Shown here one piece after another: positions 1-8,533 of a stretch of DNA of 64,000 nucleotides. The translations under genes and the position numbers were made by a program. This DNA is from Caenispirillum salinarum AK4 (lineage in GTDB: Bacteria; Pseudomonadota; Alphaproteobacteria; Rhodospirillales; Rhodospirillaceae): positions 29,214-93,213 of the forward strand of contig NZ_ANHY01000016.1 of assembly GCF_000315795.1 (NCBI RefSeq). The letters run 5' to 3'. Positions within the stretch are counted from its first letter, which is position 1, and the number at the start of each line of letters is the position of its first letter. Below the pieces are notes generated by a model. That model was given only the letters and a program-made list of their open reading frames with translations. It was not told where the DNA came from and did no database searches.

Positions 1-2
1 TC

Positions 3-1346
3 GAGCGCCTGCTGCCGCGCCACCTGGAAATCATCTACGAGATCAACGCCCGGTTCCTGGACGACGTGCGCCACCGCTTCCCCGGCGAGCACGACCTGGC
101 GCGCCGCGTCTCGCTGATCGCCGAGGAACCGGAGAAGCGCGTGCGCATGGCGCACCTGGCCTTCGTCGGCAGCCACAAGGTCAACGGGGTGGCGCGCCTG
201 CACACCGACCTGATGCGGGCGGGCATCTTCTCCGACCTGCACCGCCTGTTCCCCGACCGCATCGTCAACCGCACCAACGGCATTACCCCGCGCCGTTGGC
301 TCAACCAGGCGAACCCCGGCCTGTCGGGCCTCATCACCGCCCGCATCGGGGAAGCCTGGAAGACCGACCTGGAGCGCCTGCGCGAATTGATGCCGCTGGC
401 CGAGGAAGAGGGCTTCCGCGCCGCCGTCATGGCGGAAAAGCGCGAAGCGAAGGAGCGTCTGAGCCGCTGGCTGGCCCATCGCATCTCCGGGCCGCTGGAC
501 CCGTCCAGCCTGTTCGACGTTCAGGTCAAGCGCATCCACGAATACAAGCGCCAGCTTCTGAACGTGCTGCACGTCATCCACCGCTACAACCGCCTGTGGG
601 CGGGCGACGACGTCGCGCCGCGCACGGTGCTGATCGCCGGCAAGGCCGCACCAGGATACGCCATGGCGAAGGCCATCATCCGGCTCATCAACGACGTGGC
701 CGACGTCATCAACCGCGACCCGGCGACGCGCGACGCCCTCAAGCTGGTCTTCGTCCCCGACTACAATGTCAGCGTGGCGGAGCGCATCATGCCCGCCGCC
801 GACCTGTCGCAGCAGATTTCCACCGCCGGCACAGAGGCGTCCGGCACCGGCAACATGAAGCTGGCGCTCAATGGCGCGCTCACCATCGGCACCCGCGACG
901 GCGCCAACATCGAGATCGCGGAGGAGGTCGGCGAGGAAAACCTGTTCTTCTTCGGCCTGTCCGCCGGCGACGTGGAACGCATGACGCGCGAGGGCTACGA
1001 TCCCAAGGTCTTCGTCGCTTCCAACCCGGCGCTCGCCCGCGTGCTCGACATGATCTCCGACGGCTACTTCTCGCCTTCCGATCCCGGCCGACACCGGCCG
1101 ATCATCGAAAGCCTGACCTCCGGCGGTGACCGCTACATGCTGTGCGCCGATTTCGCCGCCTATCTGGAGGCCCAGGACAAGGCGGAGCGGCTGTTCGTGG
1201 ATGATCCCGACGACTGGACGCGCCGGTCCATCCTGACGATTGCGCGCATGGGCAAGTTCAGCGCCGACGGTGTGGTGATGGACTACGCCCGCGAGATCTG
1301 GGGCGTGCAGCCGACCCACCCGGCGGGCGCGTTGCACGTGGCGTAG
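3..1346 (+). CDS. glgP: Glycogen/alpha-glucan phosphorylase, C-terminal part
   Basis: Cleaves alpha-1,4-glucan with phosphate to give glucose-1-phosphate in the cytoplasm; it is the breakdown arm of the glucan metabolism encoded further along. The reading frame is open from base 3, so the start and about the first half of the usual 800-plus residues lie upstream of the window; 447 residues are visible. The first visible residues (ERLLPRHLEIIYEIN) and the segment EASGTGNMKLALNGA, whose Lys carries pyridoxal phosphate in this family, identify it clearly. The gene ends in TAG and is followed after 64 bases by an ABC-F gene on the same strand, with no evident terminator between. Partial only because of the window edge; no frameshift seen. 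Confidence 0.96.
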   Translation, partial: ERLLPRHLEIIYEINARFLDDVRHRFPGEHDLARRVSLIAEEPEKRVRMAHLAFVGSHKVNGVARLHTDLMRAGIFSDLHRLFPDRIVNRTNGITPRRWLNQANPGLSGLITARIGEAWKTDLERLRELMPLAEEEGFRAAVMAEKREAKERLSRWLAHRISGPLDPSSLFDVQVKRIHEYKRQLLNVLHVIHRYNRLWAGDDVAPRTVLIAGKAAPGYAMAKAIIRLINDVADVINRDPATRDALKLVFVPDYNVSVAERIMPAADLSQQISTAGTEASGTGNMKLALNGALTIGTRDGANIEIAEEVGEENLFFFGLSAGDVERMTREGYDPKVFVASNPALARVLDMISDGYFSPSDPGRHRPIIESLTSGGDRYMLCADFAAYLEAQDKAERLFVDDPDDWTRRSILTIARMGKFSADGVVMDYAREIWGVQPTHPAGALHVA

Positions 1347-1410
1347 GGAGGGTGGTACAAACGCGGCCTCTTTCCCGCCTGTTTCCTGGCCTTTAGAGGA
1401 CATCGCACCC

Positions 1411-3243
1411 GTGCCGCCGGCGCCCCCGCTTCTGACGCTGAAAGACATCCGCCTCTCGCTGGGCGACAAGGCCCTGTTCACCGGTGTGGAGGTCGCCGTG
1501 GGACGCGGCGACCGCGTCTCGCTGGTGGGCCGCAACGGGTCCGGCAAGTCGACGCTGCTGAAGATCGCCGCAGGCGTGGTGCAGCCCGACGGCGGGGAAA
1601 TCTGGACACAGCCGGGCGTGAAGGTCGCCTATCTGCCGCAAGAGCCCGACCTGTCCGGCTTCGCCACCGTGCACGACTTCGTGGCGCAGGGCCTCTCGGC
1701 GGCGCAGGCGGACGAATTGCACCACGTCGACATCCTGCTGGACGCCGTGGCGCTGGACCCGTCGCTGGACCCCACGACGCTCTCGGGCGGCGAGGCGCGC
1801 CGGGCGGCGCTGGCGCGGCTGTTCGTCTCGGGCGCCGACATTCTGCTGCTGGACGAGCCGACCAACCACCTGGACCTGCCGACCATCCAATGGCTGGAAG
1901 AGGAACTGCTGCGCTTCCGGGGCGGGCTGGTGCTCATCAGCCACGACCGCGCCTTCCTCAACCGCCTGACCAACACGACCTTCTGGCTGGACCGCGGCGT
2001 GGTGCGGCGCAACGACGCGGGCTTCCAGGACTTCGACCGCTGGTCGGAAGAGGTCATGGCGCGTGAGGCCGCCGAGATTCACAAGCTGGATAAGCAGATC
2101 GCCGAGGAAGCCGTCTGGGCCAGCCGTACCCTGCCCGCCCGCCGCCGGCGCAACATGGGCCGCCTCAACAAGCTGCAGGAGATGCGGAAGACGCGGTCGC
2201 TGACCATCGCCAAGGCGGGCTCGGTGTCCATGGAGGCGGACGTGGGCCAGGCGTCCGGCAAGCTGGTGATCGAGGCCGAGCATGTCTCCAAGCGCTTTGA
2301 CGACCGGGTGATCCTGGACGATTTCTCCACCCGCATCCTGCGCGGTGACAAGGTGGGCTTCATCGGCCCCAATGGCGCCGGCAAGTCGACACTCCTGAAG
2401 ATCCTTACCGGCCAGATGCAGCCCGACGAGGGCCGCGTGCGGCTGGGCACCAACCTGACCATGACCTACCTGGACCAGCGCCGGGGCGGCCTGGACGACA
2501 GCAAGACGGTGTGGGACACCCTGGCCGACACCGGCGGCGACCATGTCAACGTGCGCGGCACGCCGCGCCACGTGGTCGGCTATATGAAGGACTTCCTGTT
2601 CGACGCGACCCAGGCCCGCAGTCCCGTCGGCAGCCTGTCGGGCGGCGAGCGCAACCGGCTGCTGCTGGCCAGGACGCTCGCCAAGCCCAGCAACTTCCTG
2701 GTGCTGGACGAGCCCACCAACGACCTGGACATGGACACCCTCGACCTGCTCCAGGAGCTTCTCTCGGAATACGAAGGCACCTTGCTGATCGTCAGCCACG
2801 ACCGCGACTTCCTCGACCGCGTGGTGACGGCGTCGATCTTCATGCCGGGCGACGGCACGGCGACGGAATATGCCGGCGGCTACTCGGACATGGTGGCCCA
2901 GCGCGGCGAGGGCGTCGCCGTCAGCAACGCCACCCACGCCAAGGCCAAAACGGAAAAGGCCGAAAAGGCGGCCGCGCCGAAGGAAAAGCCCAAACCGCGC
3001 ACCGCCAAGCTCAGCTACAAGCAACAACGCGACCTTGAGCTTCTGCCCAGGCGTATCGAGGACCTGACGGCGGAGGCGGAGCTTCTGGAAAAGACCCTGA
3101 CTGACGGCAACCTTTACGCCAAGGACCCGGAGCGCTTCCAGAAGACGGCCGACAAGCTGGACGCGGTGAAGACCGAACTGGCCCAGTCCGAGGAACGCTG
3201 GCTGGAACTTGAAATGCTGCGCGAGGAAATGGAAGGCGGCTGA
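1411..3243 (+). CDS. uup: ABC-F family ATPase, Uup-like
   Basis: A soluble protein of 610 residues with two ABC ATPase domains and no membrane segments. ABC-F proteins act on ribosomes, and Uup-type members have also been linked to DNA and ribosome maintenance. Walker A motifs are GRNGSGKST (residues 40-48) and GPNGAGKST (about 320). ABC signatures LSGGEARRAA and LSGGERNRLL and Walker B segments ending in LLDEPTNHLD and LDEPTNDLD are complete. The C-terminal 100 residues are a Lys/Glu-rich linker plus a predicted coiled coil, the feature that separates Uup from other ABC-F proteins. The start is GTG with AGAGGA about ten bases upstream. A strong hairpin follows the stop codon. Subfamily assignment is by eye. 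Confidence 0.9.
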   Translation: MPPAPPLLTLKDIRLSLGDKALFTGVEVAVGRGDRVSLVGRNGSGKSTLLKIAAGVVQPDGGEIWTQPGVKVAYLPQEPDLSGFATVHDFVAQGLSAAQADELHHVDILLDAVALDPSLDPTTLSGGEARRAALARLFVSGADILLLDEPTNHLDLPTIQWLEEELLRFRGGLVLISHDRAFLNRLTNTTFWLDRGVVRRNDAGFQDFDRWSEEVMAREAAEIHKLDKQIAEEAVWASRTLPARRRRNMGRLNKLQEMRKTRSLTIAKAGSVSMEADVGQASGKLVIEAEHVSKRFDDRVILDDFSTRILRGDKVGFIGPNGAGKSTLLKILTGQMQPDEGRVRLGTNLTMTYLDQRRGGLDDSKTVWDTLADTGGDHVNVRGTPRHVVGYMKDFLFDATQARSPVGSLSGGERNRLLLARTLAKPSNFLVLDEPTNDLDMDTLDLLQELLSEYEGTLLIVSHDRDFLDRVVTASIFMPGDGTATEYAGGYSDMVAQRGEGVAVSNATHAKAKTEKAEKAAAPKEKPKPRTAKLSYKQQRDLELLPRRIEDLTAEAELLEKTLTDGNLYAKDPERFQKTADKLDAVKTELAQSEERWLELEMLREEMEGG

Positions 3244-3285
3244 CGTCTCTCTTCCAGGACGTCCCCTCCGACGGACAACGGAAAA

Positions 3286-3312
3286 CCCCGGCGGCCGAGC
3301 CGGCCGCCGGGG
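3286..3312. terminator. Strong inverted repeat between convergent genes
   Basis: A perfect 12-bp GC-rich stem (CCCCGGCGGCCG / CGGCCGCCGGGG) with a 3-base loop. It is preceded by AAAA and followed by a pyrimidine-rich stretch. It sits between the rightward ABC-F gene and the leftward small-peptide gene, so it probably serves as a bidirectional terminator. Confidence 0.75.
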
Positions 3313-3344
3313 CTTCCTTCAACGGCGCGCCGTCGTCGCCGACG

Positions 3345-3458
3345 TCACACGCCCACGTACTTGTCGCAGGCGACCGCCGGGTTGGTCGCCACGAAGGTGG
3401 CGATGCCGACGGCGAGCGCGAAGGCGGCGGCGGTGAGCTTGGTGAGGCGAAGCTTCAT
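3345..3458 (-). CDS. 37-residue exported peptide with Cys at the predicted cleavage site
   Basis: Unrecognised. A complete ATG-to-TGA frame of 37 residues with a good ribosome binding site (GGGAGA about eight bases upstream). The peptide starts with a basic stretch (MKLRLTKLT), has a hydrophobic core of about 18 residues (residues 10-25), and then NPAVAC. This is the anatomy of a signal peptide with a possible signal peptidase I cut after AVA at residue 30, leaving only CDKYVGV. A lipoprotein signal is conceivable, but Ala at -3 is a weak lipobox. It lies about 200 bases downstream of a methyltransferase gene on the same strand and ends at a strong hairpin. Alternatively it could be a single-pass membrane peptide. 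Confidence 0.6.
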   Translation of the reverse strand: MKLRLTKLTAAAFALAVGIATFVATNPAVACDKYVGV

Positions 3459-3661
3459 GTCGTCGTCTCCCTTGCCGGACCCCCAAGATCCGGGGCCCCA
3501 ACTGACGTTGCCCGCCGGTCAGGCCTGTTCGATACAGCGAAACCGGCGGCTGTGGCACTGCGCCACGGGTCTAGAATTCGGTCCCGCACCGCCCCTCGTC
3601 AAGCGGCGCCCGCGCAATGACACGGCGGTAAACCGGCGCCAGCACGAAACCGCGTTTCATA

Positions 3662-4420
3662 TCAACGTTTTCTCAAGTAATAAAAAACGTACGAATAACT
3701 GCCGTTGGAGCGGGCGAAAACGTCGATTTCGCGCCGCTCGCCGGCAAGCACCCCGGCCAGGGCGGAGTCGTGCTCGGCGATGGGCGCCAGTTCGTCGCAG
3801 CGCCGGCGCAGGGGGGTGTAGTAGTCCGGCCACCACGCCGCCGGCGGCATTACCCAGTGGTCGAACACATGGTATCCCGCGTTCTCGGCGAAGCGGCGAT
3901 TGCCGTCGATGCCGGTCATGGCGGGATAGTTGTCGGCCCAGAAGTCGCGGGGCTCCTCGGGCGGGTCGTCGGTGAGCCACGTCAGCTCCGAAAACACGCA
4001 CAGGCCGGCGGGCTTGAGCACCCGGCGCCATTCCGTCAGCGCCTCACCGACGCCGGAACTGTAGGCCGCGCCTTCCGACCAGATGAGGTCGATGCTCTCG
4101 GCCGGATCGGACAGGCGCATCATGTCTTCCTGCCGCGCCCGCACCAGATCGCCGACGCCCTGGCGGGCGGCTTCGGCCATCATGCGCTCCAGGTACGGGC
4201 GGTGGAGGTCGATGCCCGTCACCGGGCGGCGCAGGATCTTCGCCAGGATGATGGTGTGCCGTCCCGGCCCGCACCCAAGGTCGAGCACCGCCGCCTGCTC
4301 GGGCAAGGGCGGCAGGCGCTCGATGGCCTGGCGGGTGGTGTCGTCGGTGCCCGGCCCTTCGCGCGGCAGGTCGCTGTGGATCAGGAAGAACGGGTCGTCG
4401 CCGCCGTCGGTGATTGCCAT
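3662..4420 (-). CDS. Class I SAM-dependent methyltransferase (YjhP-like)
   Basis: A cytoplasmic methyltransferase of about 252 residues with unknown substrate. The SAM-binding motif I is VLDLGCGPGRHT, followed by the acidic end of strand 2 (GIDLHRP). The later WSEGAAYSSG and SELTWLT segments and a C-terminal PDYYTPLRRR match a common family of small-molecule methyltransferases that includes E. coli YjhP. The frame can be extended to a GTG at 4441, but GGGAGG lies about nine bases upstream of the ATG at 4420, so that start is preferred. It lies 31 bases downstream of the hexapeptide-repeat gene on the same strand, so co-transcription is likely. No methyl acceptor can be inferred. Confidence 0.85.
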   Translation of the reverse strand: MAITDGGDDPFFLIHSDLPREGPGTDDTTRQAIERLPPLPEQAAVLDLGCGPGRHTIILAKILRRPVTGIDLHRPYLERMMAEAARQGVGDLVRARQEDMMRLSDPAESIDLIWSEGAAYSSGVGEALTEWRRVLKPAGLCVFSELTWLTDDPPEEPRDFWADNYPAMTGIDGNRRFAENAGYHVFDHWVMPPAAWWPDYYTPLRRRCDELAPIAEHDSALAGVLAGERREIDVFARSNGSYSYVFYYLRKR

Positions 4421-4451
4421 TGCCGTCGCCTCCCGGGGCACGCGCCCCTGC

Positions 4452-5039
4452 CTAGTTCTTCGGTTTGGCCTCGCCGCCCTCGTAGCGGGGGCGCCCCTCC
4501 TCCATCTCGGTCAGCGGGCGGACCTCCACCATGCTGCGGGCCGAGCGCAGGGCCAGGTTCTGGTAGTCCCGCGTGCCGGCCTGCTTCCAGGCGATCTCCT
4601 CCTCCGACAGGTCGCGCAGGACCTTCGCGGGAATGCCGGCCGCAAGCGTGCGGGCCGGAATCTCCTGCCCTGCCTTCACGAACGCACAGGCGGCGATGAT
4701 CGCCGACTCCCCAACCACCGCGCCGTCCATGACCACGCAGTTCATGCCCACCAGGGCATTGCGGCCGACGCGGCAGCCGTGCAGCACCGCGCCGTGGCCA
4801 ATGTGACCGTCGACCTCGATCACCGTGTCGGTGCCGGGGAAGCCGTGCATGGTGCAGTTGTCCTGGAGGTTGGAACCTTCCTCCAGCACCAGCCGGCCGA
4901 AATCACCGCGCAGGGACGCACCGGGCGCGATATAGCAGTTGGGGCCGACGATGACGTCGCCGATCAGCACGGCGGTGGGGTGGACGTAAGCGCTGGGATG
5001 CACCACGGGGCGCAGCCCGTCGATGGCGTAGAAGGGCAA
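4452..5039 (-). CDS. Gamma-carbonic-anhydrase-like hexapeptide protein (PaaY/YrdA type)
   Basis: A left-handed beta-helix protein of 195 residues, matching the length of E. coli PaaY. Repeated hexapeptides (e.g. [18 protein letters not shown]) run through residues 15-150. Three His residues (MHGFPG and GHGAVLHGC) sit where gamma carbonic anhydrases bind metal. PaaY proteins have been described as thioesterases in phenylacetate degradation, but no paa genes are nearby, so the role here is open. The start chosen is TTG at 5039, giving [11 protein letters not shown] at the N-terminus; GGGAGA lies eight to nine bases upstream. The longer frame to 5234 would overlap the upstream small gene. It lies 46 bases downstream of the Nif11-like gene. 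Confidence 0.85.
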   Translation of the reverse strand: MPFYAIDGLRPVVHPSAYVHPTAVLIGDVIVGPNCYIAPGASLRGDFGRLVLEEGSNLQDNCTMHGFPGTDTVIEVDGHIGHGAVLHGCRVGRNALVGMNCVVMDGAVVGESAIIAACAFVKAGQEIPARTLAAGIPAKVLRDLSEEEIAWKQAGTRDYQNLALRSARSMVEVRPLTEMEEGRPRYEGGEAKPKN

Positions 5040-5085
5040 AGGACGATCTCCCTGGTCCGGTTCATGGATTCTTGGACCTGGGAGA

Positions 5086-5295
5086 TTACTGGGCCGCGCC
5101 GCCCCCCTCAAGCACGGGTGCAAGGGCGCCGGCCGTCCGCAGGTCAGCGGCGCGGACGTCGTAGCCCAGGCCGAGAAGGAACGCCTCCAACTCGGGCATG
5201 GTGCGGCAGCGCAGACCGGCCAGAAGGGCCGCACGGTAGACGTGGTCTTCGGTATGCATGTCGCGCGCGAAACGCTCCAACTCGCGTTGGCTCAT
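5086..5295 (-). CDS. Nif11-like small protein
   Basis: A 69-residue protein that resembles the Nif11 / Nif11-type leader peptide family (PF07862-like). It has MSQRELERF at the N-terminus, a helical middle, then [21 protein letters not shown], which fits the family's 'AxxxGYxxTxxDL' pattern. The C-terminus is [11 protein letters not shown]. Nif11 proteins occur as small proteins of unknown role in nitrogen fixers and as leaders of ribosomal peptides that often end in Gly-Gly; here only AAQ follows the glycines, so there is hardly any core. The start ATG has GGGGGA upstream; a longer frame to 5355 lacks this. First gene of a probable leftward operon with the hexapeptide protein and methyltransferase. 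Assignment is by pattern only. Confidence 0.6.
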   Translation of the reverse strand: MSQRELERFARDMHTEDHVYRAALLAGLRCRTMPELEAFLLGLGYDVRAADLRTAGALAPVLEGGGAAQ

Positions 5296-5537
5296 GGTGT
5301 GGTGTCCCCCGGCCTCCCCAGGCCATATTCGGCGCGTCCCCGTCCCCACGGCCACGCGCCTTATCCCACTCGCCCATTAAGGTTATACGATCAGGTCCCG
5401 TTGTCCAGTCCCTCTGCATGACGTTTGAATGACGCCCCTGAAAGACGCACCGCCGCCTCATGCATCGCCACGGACCTGGATTATCCGCTACACTCGACGT
5501 CCCAGTCCTTGAGCCACGCGGAGGGAGACGGCGAGGC

Positions 5538-6902
5538 ATGAGCGTCACCGGAAGCGTCTGCATCATCGGAAGCGGCCCCGCGGGCCTGTATTGCGCCGAG
5601 GAGATCAAGCGTCTGGCGCCGGAAGTGGCGGTGGACGTGCTGGACCGGCTGCCCACCCCCTATGGCCTCGTGCGCGGGGGCGTGGCGCCCGACCACCAGA
5701 AGACCAAGCAGGTCATCCGCCAGTTCGAGCCCCTGTTCAGCAAGGGGGGCGTGCGGTTCCTCGGCAATGTTTCCGTCGGCCACGATATCGACATCAGCGA
5801 GTTGCGCCGGCTCTACGACGTGGTGGTCATCGCCGTCGGCGCCGCCGGCGACCGCAAGCTGGGCGTGAAGGGCGAGGATCTGGCGGGCGTCTACGGCTCG
5901 GCGGCCTTCGTCGGCTGGTACAACGGCCATCCCGATTTCGCCGACCTCGCGCCCCGCATTCCGGGGCCGGGCGTGGCCGTCATCGGCAACGGCAACGTGG
6001 CGCTGGACGTGGCGCGCATCCTGGCGCTGACGCCGGAAGAGGCGCACGATACCGACCTCGCCCGACCGGCGGCCAGCGTGATCGAGCGCCACCCCGTCAC
6101 CGACATCTACGTGCTCGGCCGGCGCGGCCCCGCGCAGGCGGCCTTCACCGCCGCCGAACTGCGCGAGATGGGCGAGTTGGCGCAGGCCGACCCCATCGTC
6201 GAGCCCCACCTGCTGCCCGAGCATCCGCCGGAAGACATGGAGCCCCGCGCCGCCCGCGTCGCCAAGCGCAACCTGGAGATCCTGCACGGCTTCGCCCAGC
6301 GCGCCCGCCGGGACGTGCCGGTGCGGGTCCACATGCTGTTCCACCGCGCGCCGAGGGCGATCCTGGGGAACGGCCAGGGCAACGTCGCCGGCCTGCTGGT
6401 GGAGCACACCAAGCTGGTCAAAGGCCAGGTGCTGTCGACGGGCGTCACCGAGTCGCTGAAGGTGGGCACGGTGGTCACCTGCATCGGCTACAAGGCGGTG
6501 CCCTTCCCCGGCGTACCGCTGGACGAACGCCGCGGCGTCATCGCCAACACCGACGGCGTGGTGGAGCCGGGGCTTTACGTGGTGGGCTGGGCGCGCCACG
6601 GGCCGCGCGGCGTCATCACCGCCAACCGGGCGAGCGCCCGCGAGGCCGCCGGCCACGCCCTGGAGCACCTGTCAGGCAAAACCACCCACGGTAGCGGCGG
6701 CGCCGGGCTCGAAAAAATCCTGTCCGCGCGCGGCTACCGCCACGTCTGCTATGACGACTGGTGCCGCATCGATGCCGCCGAGCGCGCCCGCGCTCATGAC
6801 GGCGCACCGCGGGAAAAGTTCATTCACGTCAGCGACATGCTGGCACTGCTGGAGGAAAACCGGCGGCACCTGGAAGCGGTGGGCGTGAAGGTGACCGACT
6901 GA
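5538..6902 (+). CDS. Ferredoxin/adrenodoxin-type NADP+ reductase
   Basis: An FAD enzyme of 454 residues that moves electrons between NADPH and ferredoxin, of the adrenodoxin reductase / FprA class. The N-terminal FAD site is CIIGSGPAGLYCAEEI; YGLVRGGVAPDHQ is a hallmark of the class. The NADP(H) site is VIGNGNVALDVARIL, and the C-terminal GWARHGPRGVITANR also fits. No extra 4Fe-4S domain is present. The ATG at 5538 has GGAGGGAGA about twelve bases upstream; the frame can be extended 26 codons without support. It is transcribed divergently from the Nif11-like gene and converges with the next gene. The ferredoxin partner is not in this window. Confidence 0.92.
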   Translation: MSVTGSVCIIGSGPAGLYCAEEIKRLAPEVAVDVLDRLPTPYGLVRGGVAPDHQKTKQVIRQFEPLFSKGGVRFLGNVSVGHDIDISELRRLYDVVVIAVGAAGDRKLGVKGEDLAGVYGSAAFVGWYNGHPDFADLAPRIPGPGVAVIGNGNVALDVARILALTPEEAHDTDLARPAASVIERHPVTDIYVLGRRGPAQAAFTAAELREMGELAQADPIVEPHLLPEHPPEDMEPRAARVAKRNLEILHGFAQRARRDVPVRVHMLFHRAPRAILGNGQGNVAGLLVEHTKLVKGQVLSTGVTESLKVGTVVTCIGYKAVPFPGVPLDERRGVIANTDGVVEPGLYVVGWARHGPRGVITANRASAREAAGHALEHLSGKTTHGSGGAGLEKILSARGYRHVCYDDWCRIDAAERARAHDGAPREKFIHVSDMLALLEENRRHLEAVGVKVTD

Positions 6903-6914
6903 AGCCTGACGGCC

Positions 6915-7271
6915 TCAATCCTCCCAGGCCGGGCCCGCAAGCTGGTCCGTCAGCCGTTCCGACGTCGAAAAGCGGAAGACCACCTCGCGCGACGGCTCCG
7001 TCGGCGCCGCGGCCGATCCCGACCCCTCGGCGGCGGTGTCGGCGGGAGCCGGACCGTGCGCCACGCATTCGAAGTAGAGTTGCCGGTTCCCCGCGCCGGC
7101 GGTCAGCGCGCCCGACAGGACCGGGCTGTTGGCGCGGGACATGCCGGCGATCATGGGCGCGACGCGGCGGCATTGCTCCACGCTTTCGAAGCCGTCGGCC
7201 ATGGTGTAGGCACAGGCGCCGCCGCCGCAGGCGACGATGATGGCGGAGATGAGGGTGACACTCGCGGACAT
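6915..7271 (-). CDS. Hypothetical protein with N-terminal hydrophobic segment
   Basis: Unrecognised, 118 residues. The N-terminus (SASVTLISAIIVACGGGACAY) is hydrophobic and could be a signal sequence or membrane anchor. The mature part has several Cys residues (ECs in SVEQCRRVAP and LYFECVAHG), which with export would suggest a disulfide-bonded periplasmic protein. The C-terminal third has a Ser/Ala/Pro-rich stretch before VVFRFSTSERL. ATG at 7271 is chosen because GGGAGGG lies about eight bases upstream; the frame is open to 7304. It converges with the ferredoxin reductase gene 12 bases away. Confidence 0.6.
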   Translation of the reverse strand: MSASVTLISAIIVACGGGACAYTMADGFESVEQCRRVAPMIAGMSRANSPVLSGALTAGAGNRQLYFECVAHGPAPADTAAEGSGSAAAPTEPSREVVFRFSTSERLTDQLAGPAWED

Positions 7272-7430
7272 GGCCTTGCCCTCCCTGTCCGTAGGGTGTG
7301 GCACCGCCGTATCCGTCCCGGTGAGTCCCGCGGGACGTCCGCCGATGCACCTGCAACAAGAGTGTCACACGATGGTAAAGAAACTGTTGGCCGTGGCGGG
7401 AGGGTGCGTGCGGCCTAAACCGAACGAGGA

Positions 7431-7465
7431 AAGGGCCGCCACCGCCTTTCAGCGGAGCGGCCCTT
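7431..7465 (-). terminator. Terminator-like hairpin after the holin-like gene
   Basis: An inverted repeat AAGGGCCGC / GCGGCCCTT with a 17-base loop, about 40 bases past the stop of the leftward gene ending at 7503. Read on the minus strand it is followed by TCCTCGTT. Confidence 0.55.
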
Positions 7466-7502
7466 GCAGCGCGCGGCGGATACTGGATGCCGCCGGCGCG
7501 GA

Positions 7503-8072
7503 TCAGTCGTTGCCCGCCTTGGCTCCCAGCGCGGCGCTGACCAGGGCCAGCAGAGCCTTGCGCGCTCCGGGGCTGCGGCCGATGAGCAGGCCCGCCCCCA
7601 GGGCCGCGGCGGCGGCCAGTTCGGGATTGCGGCGCAGGCGTTCATGCAACGCGACACCCACCTCGCCACCGCGGGCGGCCATGGCGGCCATGGGATCGGC
7701 CTCGAGTGGCTCGCCCGGCGGGCGCCGGGTGCGCGGTGGCGGAGCGGCGGGGCGACCGCCGCGCGGCTCTCGCGGAGCCGCCTCGCCGGCCGTCTCGCCC
7801 TTGGCGCCGCCCGATCCGAGCAGGAAGATGACCACGCCGATCACCAGGATGCCGCCGGCGACGATGCCCATGGCCTGCCAGGGCTCCATCACGGTCACCA
7901 GGTACAGGTACAGCGCCAGGGTGGCGTAGATGAAACCGATCAGCAGGAAAATGGCCGCCACCAGCTTGATGGCGATGCGGATCGCCACGGCGACGGCTGC
8001 CTCCGCGGCGTTTTCCATGGCGACCTTTGCGCGTTCCTTCAAGGCCAGGACGGCCATGAGGCGGGCGATCAT
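7503..8072 (-). CDS. Phage-holin-superfamily-like membrane protein
   Basis: A 189-residue membrane protein. Two hydrophobic segments lie at about residues 33-57 and 67-86, preceded by a short amphipathic region (LKERAKVAMENAAEAAV). This matches the small holin-X/YqjE-like family that is commonly found next to ElaB/YqjD proteins, as here. The second half is unusual: a Pro/Arg/Gly-rich linker (about residues 95-120) followed by an Ala-rich helix (LAAAAALGAGLLIG) like the C-terminal anchor of YqjD-type proteins. ATG at 8072 has AGGGGACA upstream. No lysis genes or other phage genes are nearby, so a role in envelope or ribosome-membrane stress is more likely than lysis. Confidence 0.7.
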   Translation of the reverse strand: MIARLMAVLALKERAKVAMENAAEAAVAVAIRIAIKLVAAIFLLIGFIYATLALYLYLVTVMEPWQAMGIVAGGILVIGVVIFLLGSGGAKGETAGEAAPREPRGGRPAAPPPRTRRPPGEPLEADPMAAMAARGGEVGVALHERLRRNPELAAAAALGAGLLIGRSPGARKALLALVSAALGAKAGND

Positions 8073-8133
8073 GCGGTGTCCCCTCTTTTCCCCTCGCTAG
8101 AGCCTGAACAGTGTGCCGTCAAAGCCGTCCGGC

Positions 8134-8412
8134 TCACGAGCGGTCCAGGTCCAGCAGCTTGCCGAGGGCGATGCCGACGGCGAAGGCCACCAGCAGGCTG
8201 GTGATGGGATGCCGGCCGACCTGGCGGCCCATCTGGTCCCCGGCGTCGGTGGCATAGTGGCGAGCCTGGCCGTACATGCCGCGCATCCGGCGCATGGCGC
8301 GGGCGCGGTAGCGCTCGGCCTCGTGACCGGCCTCGTCGGTCAGATCGGCGAGTTGCTCACGCAGCATGTCGACCTGGTTGCGCAGGCGGTCGATGTCCGT
8401 GCGGTCAGCCAT
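8134..8412 (-). CDS. ElaB/YqjD/DUF883-like membrane-anchored protein
   Basis: A small protein of 92 residues: an N-terminal coiled-coil region with a heptad-like pattern (LRNQVDMLREQLADL), a basic middle (RRMRGMYGQARHY) and a C-terminal hydrophobic anchor beginning RHPITSLLVAFAVG. This is the architecture of the YqjD/ElaB family, whose E. coli members tether ribosomes to the inner membrane in stationary phase. ATG at 8412 is preceded by GGAGAC; upstream codons in the same frame have no such support. It lies 61 bases upstream of the holin-like gene and is probably in one unit with it. Confidence 0.75.
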   Translation of the reverse strand: MADRTDIDRLRNQVDMLREQLADLTDEAGHEAERYRARAMRRMRGMYGQARHYATDAGDQMGRQVGRHPITSLLVAFAVGIALGKLLDLDRS

Positions 8413-8533
8413 TCGTGCGTCTCCATCCGGCTTAGAGTTGAATTCGTGTGTCTGTGGGCGTCCTTGCGGGAGAACGCCGCGCCCGGCGGCCCCGTTGCGG
8501 ATGCTGCCGAAATTACGGCCGCACCGGACTTGC

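Noticed and set aside
7503..8072. Possible prophage remnant because of a holin-like protein
   Set aside because: No other phage gene is nearby, and this family commonly occurs as a cellular membrane protein next to YqjD-like genes.
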